DNA from: Baffinella frigidus | Lineage: Eukaryota; Cryptophyceae; Cryptomonadales; Baffinellaceae | Assembly: GCA_026770585.1 (NCBI GenBank) | Contig: MU646345.1 | Location: forward strand, 321,178 to 339,842 | Length of the DNA: 18,665 nt | Reading direction: 5' to 3' | Shown: positions 12,946-18,665 of the stretch, one piece after another | How positions within the stretch are numbered: position 1 is the stretch's first letter | Layout: every line of letters begins with the position of its first letter | The notes under the pieces: model-generated | Databases searched by the model: none | Seen by the model: only the letters and a program-made list of their open reading frames with translations | Told to the model about the DNA's origin: nothing | Translations under genes and position numbers: made by a program

Positions 12946-13479
12946 TCCCACTCCTCACAGGACAATTCCCGAATGTACAAGATAGTCGGGAATTGATTCC
13001 TGGTACAAATTTTACAGCAGACATGTAACCGAAGGCGTTTGTAAAGCTAACTAGTGTCAAAATGTTTGGGACGATTTCGGAGTCCGAAATTTTTGATTCC
13101 GGAATTGTCTGCTTTAGTCGGCTTTAGGAACCAGGTTATGGACTCAGGGCAAAAAGATAATGGGTTCGATAGGCAAACATGTTTTTTAAAAATGAATTTG
13201 ATGAAAAAGCGTGCACAGGATCGGGTTTTCACAAAAAGCAGAACCGCTTTCCCCCCCGTGCCACCTTCTTTTTGTGTCAAATTCATTTCTTTTTGCACTT
13301 CGAGATCCTTCGAGTCCATAACCTGTGACAGGATTTCAATTTTGTTCATACCCGTGCCACTTAATTCCGTAAACCCCGTCAATCCCGGTATTCCGGAATT
13401 GGGATCACAGGAAGCCCAGAATCGCCGTTAATGCCGTAATCCCGTTTATTCCGGAATAGATTCCTGTGAGGAATGGGCC
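12946..13479. mobile_element. foldback element of about 530 bp inside a heptamer array (R8)
   Basis: The left end CCCACTCCTCACAGGA with ATTCCCGAAT pairs with the right end ATTCCGGAATAG and TTCCTGTGAGGAATGGG. Inside, GGTTATGGACTC (about 13134) pairs with GAGTCCATAACC (about 13313), and AAATGAATTTGATGAAAAAG pairs with CTTTTTGTGTCAAATTCATT. TTAG lies at both outer edges, but this could simply be array sequence. Overlapping open frames on both strands (13047-13431) have no domain and follow from the palindrome. Part of it (TTCCTGGTACAAATTTTACA ... ACATGTAA) recurs at 17441-17477. Confidence 0.7.
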
Positions 13480-13680
13480 TTAGGGTGTAGGGTGTAGGGT
13501 GTAGGGTGTAGGGTGTAGGGTGTAGGGTTTAGGGTTTATGGTGTAGGGTCTAGGGTTTAGGGTTTAGGGTTTAGGGTGTAGGGTTTAGGGTGTAAGGTGT
13601 AGGGTGTAGGGTTTAGGGTGTAGGGTTTAGGGTGAAAGGTGTAGGGTTCAGGGTTTAGGGTGTAGGGTGTAGGGTTTAGT
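13480..13680. repeat. heptamer array (TGTAGGG/TTTAGGG) at the 3' end of the WD40 gene
   Basis: About 28 heptamers, first nearly pure TGTAGGG (13484-13530), then mixed TTTAGGG and TGTAGGG. It reaches the stop codon of the WD40 frame at 13676-13678. Confidence 0.95.
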
Positions 13681-14740
13681 GGTTACGCTCATCCCGCACG
13701 CAGTCCCGCCCGAACGCGAGCGCGAGCACCTGCGCCCCGAAATCGTGAACGTAGTGCCGCGCGCCAAAAGTAGTCAAAGTCGTCCGCCCGTCCCAGACCG
13801 TCAGCGTCCCGTCCGCATGTCCCGAGGCGAGCGTGCGCCCGTCCGGCGAGAACACCACCGCCCGCACCCCCGCAGGCGGGGGGGGCCCCCAGGGCGGATG
13901 CGGCGACCCGGTCGCAAGCGTCGGGAGCGCTTTCCCCTCGGCGTGGTCCCACACGGAGACGGCGTTATCCATGCTGCCCGACGCTAGGAAGCGCCCGTCG
14001 GGGCGGAACGCCACAGCCCGCACGGCCGCCGTGGTGTGCCCGGGCAGCACGCGCAGCTCTTCCCACGTGCCCGTGTCCCAGACCTTCACTTCGCCACCGC
14101 TTCCGCCGAAGGCGAGTCGAAGCCCATCCGGGGAGTAGCAAACGGTGTAAATCCGAGACGCCTGTACAGGCTGAATCACGCGGATGGTCGCGCCGTTCCC
14201 TACGCCAAGCACGGATACGCACCCGTGGGCGTCCCCAACCGCGAGATGTTTGCAATTGGGAGAGAACGCCAAGGCCCAGACCCATTCCATCTTTCCTTCC
14301 TCCCCCTCCCATCTCACCTCCCCGCTTTGGTCCCACAGGATCACGCCGTCACCACCCCCCGTCGCCACCATTTCCCCGCATAGCGCGATAGCGTTCACAG
14401 GGCTGATGTGCCCCTTTACTGAACAGCTCGCGTCGGGTTCGACGGAGCCGAAGACGGGGCAGCGTCGCTGGCAGACACACTCCCCAAGGCTGTCGTGTCC
14501 TTTCACGCACAGCCGCTCCACCCCACTTGCTACGTCCCAGAGTTTCCATGATCTGTCGGCGGAGGCGGATGCCACCGTCCGCCCATCGGCCGACATCGCC
14601 ACGGAGAGGACCCTGCCGGAGTGGGCTCTGCCAGGGTGTGCCGTGTCGCCAAGCACCCTGCCCGCCTCCCTCCTCGAAGGCACGTGCAAGACTACCCCCC
14701 CGTCTTCGTGGCCCACCGCCAGCACGCCCCGCGACACCAT
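13676..14740 (-). CDS. WD40-repeat beta-propeller protein, about 354 aa
   Basis: Seven WD40-type blades can be seen, counted from the ATG at 14740: residues about 5-20 (partial), 39-69 (KLWD), 110-137 (GH ... ILWD), 153-179, 196-222 (VKVWD), 234-265 (GH ... VSVWD) and 291-317 (LTVWD). An eighth start (AQVLALAF, about 336-344) is cut short. Blades 2, 5, 6 and 7 carry the SPDG- or ADGR-type turn and GS/GH before the final strand. Residues 82-108 form a Cys-rich insert. Such propellers are protein-interaction platforms; no catalytic domain or partner is visible. The first in-frame codon (14743) is GTG, so I chose ATG. The blade sequence already begins before it (DDTV), so an upstream exon may be missing. 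The last codons CVRDERNH run into a heptamer array, so the true 3' end may also be spliced. Confidence 0.85.
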   Translation of the reverse strand: MVSRGVLAVGHEDGGVVLHVPSRREAGRVLGDTAHPGRAHSGRVLSVAMSADGRTVASASADRSWKLWDVASGVERLCVKGHDSLGECVCQRRCPVFGSVEPDASCSVKGHISPVNAIALCGEMVATGGGDGVILWDQSGEVRWEGEEGKMEWVWALAFSPNCKHLAVGDAHGCVSVLGVGNGATIRVIQPVQASRIYTVCYSPDGLRLAFGGSGGEVKVWDTGTWEELRVLPGHTTAAVRAVAFRPDGRFLASGSMDNAVSVWDHAEGKALPTLATGSPHPPWGPPPPAGVRAVVFSPDGRTLASGHADGTLTVWDGRTTLTTFGARHYVHDFGAQVLALAFGRDCVRDERNH

Positions 14741-14752
14741 CACGGTGTCGTC

Positions 14753-14798
14753 CCCTCACACGGACCTGATTGCCCCGCAGGGGCAATCCGTGTGAGGG
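14753..14798. repeat. hairpin just upstream of the WD40 start
   Basis: CCCTCACACGG (14753-14763) and ATTGCCCC (14769-14776) pair with GGGGCAAT (14780-14787) and CCGTGTGAGGG (14788-14798). The loop is GCA and one arm has a five-base bulge (ACCTG). It lies 13 bp upstream of the ATG at 14740 and contains an in-frame TGA. Confidence 0.85.
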
Positions 14799-15172
14799 TC
14801 TCAGCCGGATGGCCGGATTCGGGACCTCGGGCTCGCAACCTGTCGATTCCACAGATTTTGCCTGTCTTTAAAAAAACAGGGGCAGAGGAAATAGCATCTT
14901 ACGGGCTCCTCTCCAACCAGTGCCGCCCCATGGACGAGCTCTCCCACACGGAGCGGCGCGTGCCGCAGCATGGGCCCGCCCACGCACCCAGATGCGAGGA
15001 TAAACACCCGGTTGAGGGCGAGGCGCTTCCGAAAGACTGGGCATGGCCGTGGGTCTGCTGGGCGAGACGTAGCGCCGGTGTGAGTTTCCGGCACGGAGGT
15101 ACACGTGGGGACCCATGTGGACGAGGGTGTGATGGGGTGTCGGTGAAGCGGCGGGGGTGGGGCGGGTCTCGG
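14799..15172. promoter_or_regulatory. GC-rich region between divergent WD40 and signal-peptide genes
   Basis: About 370 bp between the minus-strand WD40 start and the plus-strand ATG at 15173. A bidirectional promoter is the simple reading. I see no clear TATA box. Open frames here on both strands are long because of high GC and show no domain. Confidence 0.35.
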
Positions 15173-15367
15173 ATGGATCGAGGCGCGGTGCTGCTCCTCC
15201 TGGTGCTGGTGTGCGGGGGCGGCGGGTCGGGGGGAGTGGACGGGGCGACGGAGAGCGTGGATGTCACGGCGGTGGGCGACTTGGCGGGGAGGATAGCTGC
15301 GACTTTCAAAGAGGTTGCGTGCGAGACGCTGCGGACTGGCGTTGGGTGTCCGCAGCCTGGCTTGCAG
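15173..15367 (+). CDS. candidate first exon of a secreted or membrane-entering protein
   Basis: The ATG at 15173 gives MDRGAVLLLLVLVCGGGGSG, a good signal peptide (short n-region with Arg, hydrophobic core, small residues). It continues GVDGATESVDVTAVGDLAGR, then IAATFKEVACETLRTGVGC and PQPGLQ. After exactly 65 codons comes CTTGCAG|GTGCGC, a good donor in phase 0. Beyond it the frame gives only a short tail (VRPRVSHTTFSHHTFT). No convincing second exon was found in 15368-15900, so the gene is either spliced over a distance or broken. The product family is unknown. Confidence 0.5.
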
Positions 15368-15898
15368 GTGCGCCCAAGAGTTTCTCACACCACATTCTCA
15401 CACCACACTTTTACCTAGCAGCGGCTGTACCGGGATAGTGTCTCACCAGAAAAAGGGCTACGCAGGGAAAATATTGCCAACATCAAGCGACTTTCCGTTA
15501 AGATAGCTCTAGGAAAACCCTATGCCCCTACGGATTGCCTGCCGTGGGGTCTAAGGATTATCCACTCATGGGTTATTCACGAAAACCCTTCGTAGTCCGC
15601 GCTGTGAGGCCGGCCTCATCACTATGCTACATTAGGCATTGGTTGCATGCCCACGATATCAACAGCCACTCTAAGATGGCACACATAAAAGCTAGCACAC
15701 CAAACTACGCGGGAGAGCTACATGTCATTTTACATCGGCAAAAGTTACCGAAAATGCCCACAAATAATTGATTTTGACGGAAAAGTAACCGCAGGATATG
15801 CCCAAACAGAGCTCCAAGAAACCACCCAGCCCTCCCCCGTAGAAGCTAGCATACCGGCCTCAACCTGGAGCGTTCAGCACCGCGAAAACCTCTGATTT
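15368..15898. other. gene-free or intronic stretch
   Basis: No clear exon or known repeat. AGCTAGCACACCAAACTACG (15691) and AAGCTAGCATACCGGCC (15845) are weakly similar. The 78-codon frame at 15535-15771 has no ATG start and no domain. Confidence 0.4.
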
Positions 15899-16041
15899 AA
15901 TCTCCATACACATATTAATTAATTGCGTTTGGCAACGAAAATTACTACACGATTTGCTCATAACAGTAGTAGTAAAGCGTTTGTGTAGTAAATTTCGTTG
16001 CACCAAAAGCAATTAATTAATACTTTTGTGGAGATGAGATT
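15899..16041. mobile_element. hairpin element family R5, copy 3 with long outer arms
   Basis: The inner arms are TTGGCAACGAAAATTACTAC and GTAGTAAATTTCGTTGCACC. Outer arms continue as AATCTCCATACACATATTAA with TTAATTGC, pairing with GCAATTAATTAATACTTTTG and TGGAGATGAGATT. The stem is about 50 bp. The loop has AACAGTAGTAGTAAAGC, like other R5 loops. The outer arms share nothing with those of the copy at 16698. Confidence 0.85.
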
Positions 16042-16238
16042 ACCACCAGCAACCCGTAGCAGCTTTTACCAGGTCCTTGCAAGAATCCGGCAACGATTTG
16101 TTTTTCGTAGGACCCTACTGTAGGAGTCCCTGGGGGCCTCGAAATTGCTGACGGGAGATACGGACAGATATATGTCCGGTTTAGCTGAAATTTACTACAG
16201 TACCCGATCCGGTTATAAGCTGTTTCGGGTTGCTGGTG

Positions 16239-16341
16239 GTGATAGACTCAGGGTTGGTCGAACTCCGCGTCGTGTGGCCTCCGGGGAGATCACACGAGAG
16301 AGAAGATAATCTCGAGGGACCTACCCAGAGTCGTATATCAC
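16239..16341. mobile_element. palindromic element, about 103 bp
   Basis: GTGATAGACTCAGGGTTGGT at the left pairs with GGACCTACCCAGAGTCG and TATATCAC at the right. CGTGTG and CACACG form an inner stem. Single copy in this window. Confidence 0.65.
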
Positions 16342-16487
16342 CAAGTATACAACGTATACGAAGATAATCAACAGCCGTGGAACGCTTGTATGCCCCCCAC
16401 ATATTTACAGTGCGCAGGACCAGAGTGCAGAGCAAGACGCAACTAGGTTTCCGACGGCGGTGCACAGCGCAACCCGGCAAGGTGGTG

Positions 16488-16599
16488 TACAGGGGTACCT
16501 CGCTCATAAGAAACCGCCCCCCCCCCTAGGACCCTACAGTAGGGCCCTATGGTGGTCCTAGGGGGGGGGGCGGTTTCTTATGAGCGAGGTGCCCCTGTA
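16488..16599. mobile_element. palindromic element R3, copy 9
   Basis: TA-CAGGGGTACCTCGCTCATAA to TTATGAGCGAGGTGCCCCTG-TA. The core is shortened (ACCCTACAGTAGGGCCCTAT), giving a nearly perfect palindrome with runs of 9-11 C or G. Confidence 0.93.
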
Positions 16600-16623
16600 A
16601 CCTCGATGATCACGGCTGGATCG

Positions 16624-16676
16624 GGTGTAGGGTGTAGGGTGTAGGGTGTGGGGTGTAGGGTGTAGGGTGTAGGGTC
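16624..16676. repeat. TGTAGGG heptamer array
   Basis: Seven nearly exact TGTAGGG units with one TGTGGGG variant. Confidence 0.93.
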
Positions 16677-16697
16677 CTGTACGCAGAGATTCAACTC

Positions 16698-16825
16698 CGG
16701 GAACGATTGAAAATGTTTCTGTTCTGGCAACGAAAATTACTACACACATGCTTTACTATTACTAGTAAGACCCAATTGTGTAGGATATTTCGTCGCCAGA
16801 AAGTAATATTTTCCATCGTTTCCGC
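16698..16825. mobile_element. hairpin element family R5, copy 4 with long outer arms
   Basis: The inner arms are CTGGCAACGAAAATTACTAC and GTAGGATATTTCGTCGCCAG. Outer arms CGGGAACGATTGAAAATGTT and TTTCCATCGTTTCCGC (with AGTAATATT between) also pair, giving a stem of about 53 bp. The loop TTTACTATTACTAGTAAG is the reverse complement form of the loop at 1988-2063. Confidence 0.87.
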
Positions 16826-16835
16826 AGCTGAAGAT

Positions 16836-16973
16836 AGAGCGGTCTAAGTTGTATGGCTCGTCCTAAAGGCTTTCTATTCGCCCTTTTGTACTGAATTTGT
16901 TCTTTGAAATACTTGTAAGGACGAGCCAGAATAAAACTCAGGCAGCGCTAGAGAGCGGTCCGTTGTAGATGCC
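16836..16973. repeat. direct repeat and short inverted repeat
   Basis: AGAGCGGTCTAAGTTGTATG (16836) and AGAGCGGTCCGTTGTAGATG (16952) are a diverged direct repeat. GGCTCGTCCT (about 16855) and AGGACGAGCC (about 16919) are exact reverse complements between them. ACTCAGGCAG occurs at about 16937 and 17099. Confidence 0.6.
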
Positions 16974-17600
16974 GCGCACGTTCGGCCTAACTGCATCAAT
17001 CGGGTTGACTGATCCTACTCACACCAAAAGTTGAGGAATTTGAACAACACACCAGGGAAATCAACTTCCGGTCTCCTCATTTTCAGGAGGCCAGATGAAC
17101 TCAGGCAGAGCCACACGGCGGGCTACGAGGGTTTCGTTGGGGCTGGAATTCAGGGTGTTACGTGACCAAATTGCACCAGAAATTCCTGAAAGTTAACTAC
17201 CTCAAGGCAAGTTGACTTTTGTTGAAAGGCCTGTCGTCCACCGCGTGGCTAGGCAGCCTGACGTCGAGCATCCCTAGTGAAAAAATCAAGTGCGAATCGA
17301 GGTGCAAAACCACACGAGAATTCCAGAAGGGCCTAGTTAAAACCAAGGTGCTTTTAAAAGTGGGCATTTGTGTAGTAACTTTCGTTGATTCGTCACGTAA
17401 CTAGCCATATATTGGCCAGCCACGAGGTTGGAACACCCTATCCTGGTACAAATATTTACAACCCCACATGTAAATAGCATCCTCCAGCATTCTCGAGTGA
17501 AGTTGATTCGACATCGCGAGTTTTCAATAAATCTGAACATCTCATAAATCCCTCTGGTAATGGTTCCGGAGAACTTCCTCTCCTCCTTCTCTCTGGGTAT
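16974..17600. other. non-coding stretch with a solo half R5 end
   Basis: No gene seen. TTGTGTAGTAACTTTCGTTG (17368-17387) is the right arm of the R5 family without its partner. TCCTGGTACAAATATTTACA and ACATGTAAA (17441-17477) resemble part of the foldback element at 12994-13029. Confidence 0.5.
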
Positions 17601-17791
17601 CCACGGCAGGTCATTAGTCAGAATTTCAGGACGTAACGGTTCGTTTCGTGGTACTAAATGGTACGTACTGACCAGGCCACATGCGACGGTTCGTCCTTTC
17701 CACGTCCGTTCCGAACACATTTTTTTCGAATCCGGGTACACCTTTTTTTAAAAGACTTATCTCTGAAATTCTGACAAATGACCTGGCGTGG
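17601..17791 (-). mobile_element. TIR element R6, complete copy
   Basis: CCACGGCAGGTCATTAGTCA with GAATTTCAG at the left is the reverse complement of CTGAAATTCTGACAAATGAC with CTGGCGTGG at the right. These are terminal inverted repeats of about 29 bp around 130 bp. Its minus strand matches 9747-9890 along the length (GGACGTGGAAAGGACGAACC, GTCAGTACGTA). The 134-codon open frame across it on the minus strand is therefore not a gene. Confidence 0.82.
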
Positions 17792-17831
17792 TCTCGCTGG
17801 GGCCTACCGCACGTCTTCTGAACCTAATTCC

Positions 17832-17959
17832 GGACCAAGACAGAATCTGTCCCGCTATCTTAGGCTCCCCACGTGGAAGGTAAGGGTGTATATGCTATTT
17901 TGAGCATCAGATGATGCTATCTTACGCCTTTTCATCAGGACAGATTCTGGTATGGTCCG
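17832..17959. mobile_element. palindromic element, about 128 bp
   Basis: CGGACCAAGACAGAATCTGT and CC at the left pair with GGACAGATTCTGGTATGGTC and CG at the right, 19 of 22 positions. The centre contains GCATCA-GA-TGATGC. Single copy here. Confidence 0.75.
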
Positions 17960-18006
17960 AGATGAAATCAAACCCTCGAGGGTTTGGTTCAGGAGACTTT
18001 CATCTC
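17959..18006. repeat. nested palindrome
   Basis: Outer arms GAGATGAAA (17959-17967) and TTTCATCTC (17998-18006) enclose the perfect palindrome CAAACCCTCGAGGGTTTG (17969-17986). It adjoins the element at 17832-17959. Confidence 0.75.
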
Positions 18007-18197
18007 AGAAAACCCTTTTTAAAAGTCGTTTTCCTAAGTCAACTCCCCCACAAACCCGCCAACTTATTCTTTACTCTACGCGTAAGTGGACGGTAATGGC
18101 TGGCACACCTCTGCGATGTCTCCACGCAGGGCTGGAGGGGGGGGTACTCAAAAGTCATTTTCGACGGGGAAACTTTCTCAAAAGTAATTTTTAAGCA

Positions 18198-18240
18198 CAA
18201 AAACGGCTCCAAGAACGAGCAAACGGCTCCAAGAATGAGC
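18198..18240. repeat. two 20-bp tandem units
   Basis: AAACGGCTCCAAGAACGAGC is followed by AAACGGCTCCAAGAATGAGC. The surrounding 18010-18370 shows no clear exon. Confidence 0.8.
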
Positions 18241-18373
18241 ATGGAATACCCCACTCAAGGGCCTGGAGTGGTAAACCGAATTTACACATCCACCACAGCT
18301 TCAAACGCTCTGTGTTTACCACTGCCGCCATGACCCTCACCTCAACCCCTGAACCAAACGTTGCACCCTGCAG

Positions 18374-18418
18374 GATCGGGTGCAAGACCTGCAGCGCGAA
18401 CAGTCTGTGTACAAGGAG
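18374..18418 (+). CDS. candidate short exon, coiled-coil-like (gene running off the right edge)
   Basis: After CACCCTGCAG, 15 codons read DRVQDLQREQSVYKE and end at AAGGAG|GTCTCT. The residues are charged and glutamine-rich, as in a coiled coil. It begins and ends in phase 0 and joins the next candidate exon at 18632 without a shift. Upstream exons were not found. The exon is short, so this rests on splice-site and frame agreement alone. Confidence 0.45.
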
Positions 18419-18631
18419 GTCTCTTCCCCTTCATCCTAAACCCTCAACCCTCAACTCTAAACCCCAACCTTAAACCCTAAACCCTAAACCCTGAACCCTA
18501 AACCCTAAACTCTAAACCCTAAACCCTAGACCCTAGACCCTGAACTCTAAACTCTAAACCCTAAACCCCAAACCCCAAACCCCAAACCCCAAACTCTAAA
18601 CCTCAAACCCTAAACCCTAAACCCTAACCAG
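18419..18631 (+). repeat. CCCTAAA heptamer array as candidate intron
   Basis: From the possible donor GTCTCTTCCCC the sequence becomes heptamers at 18433 (CCCTAAA, CCCTCAA, CCCTGAA, CCCCAAA) and ends CCCTAAACCCTAACCAG before an open frame. The length of 213 nt is a multiple of three. CTAAC near the end fits branch-point consensus, but it lies very close to the acceptor. Confidence 0.6.
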
Positions 18632-18665
18632 GAAAAGTTCGACATGCATGCCGAACTTCTGAAGG
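18632..18665 (+). CDS. candidate exon start, cut by the window edge
   Basis: Directly after CTAACCAG the frame reads EKFDMHAELLK and runs to the end of the window. It is in the same phase as the exon at 18374-18418, so the joined peptide would be ...QSVYKE|EKFDMHAELLK, again helical and charged. The family is unknown. Confidence 0.45.

Noticed and set aside
13054-13431. Open frames of 125 and 111 codons on opposite strands
   Set aside because: They overlap fully and lie inside the foldback element; the palindrome explains why both strands are open.
14621-15172. Longer N-terminal extension of the signal-peptide gene
   Set aside because: The frame is open upstream, but it runs through the WD40 5' end and its hairpin, and the hydrophobic signal sequence makes sense only if the protein starts at 15173.
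17337-17741. 134-codon open frame, minus strand
   Set aside because: It crosses an R5 half copy and most of R6, which has terminal inverted repeats and a second non-coding copy.
18433-18628. A true chromosome end at the right side
   Set aside because: The array is followed by non-repeat sequence with an open frame (18632-18665), and similar arrays occur throughout the window, so it is interstitial.

Overview
The window looks like nuclear DNA of a eukaryotic microbe, most likely a microalga or related protist. The reasons are GC-rich coding islands with open frames that only join through GT-AG introns, TTTAGGG-type heptamer arrays on both strands, MORN-repeat and WD40 proteins, and a dense load of short palindromic transposon-like elements. 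I see no rRNA, tRNA, CRISPR array, bacterial operon or viral gene. The lineage cannot be fixed from sequence alone; cryptophyte, chromerid or dinoflagellate-like algae are guesses based on TTTAGGG repeats and many MORN proteins.

Layout. 1-1200: TA microsatellite, perfect small palindromes and degenerate heptamers, no gene. 1200-3810 (minus): a MORN-repeat gene or gene remnant. It has an N-terminal region of unknown family, then four MORN repeats, then short MORN-coding exons at 2588-2660, 2410-2436, 2240-2285, 1788-1835 and 1662-1709, broken up by heptamer arrays and a hairpin element; another relic lies inverted near 1203-1293. 3930-6380: dispersed repeats (R1, R2), GA/CT microsatellites, a CCCTAAA array and palindromic elements (R3, R4). 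6399-8309 (minus): a two-exon gene of unknown function, about 531 aa, sharing a 357-bp, 93%-identical, gap-free module with the MORN gene. Its intron consists of telomere-like heptamers. 8560-13480: mainly repeats, including an imperfect tandem duplication (9320-10835), many R3/R4 elements and a roughly 530-bp foldback element inside a heptamer array. 13676-14740 (minus): a WD40 protein. 15173-15367 (plus): a divergent candidate first exon with a signal peptide. 15900-18370: hairpin elements, one with arms extending into non-homologous palindromic flanks. 18374-18665 (plus): two short candidate exons of a gene running off the right edge, again separated by a CCCTAAA-filled intron.

The main theme is the link between telomere-like heptamers and gene structure. 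At 7139-6825 and 18419-18631 an array can be removed as a GT-AG intron that joins open frames in phase 0, and it ends in CAACCAG or CTAACCAG. A third MORN exon (2660-2588) also begins directly after an array ending in AAACCAG. Elsewhere (1956-2240) an array plus a hairpin element sits inside MORN-coding sequence between 14-bp direct repeats. This suggests, without proving, that the heptamers spread as intron-making or insertion material. Splice sites are inferred by eye and need transcripts.
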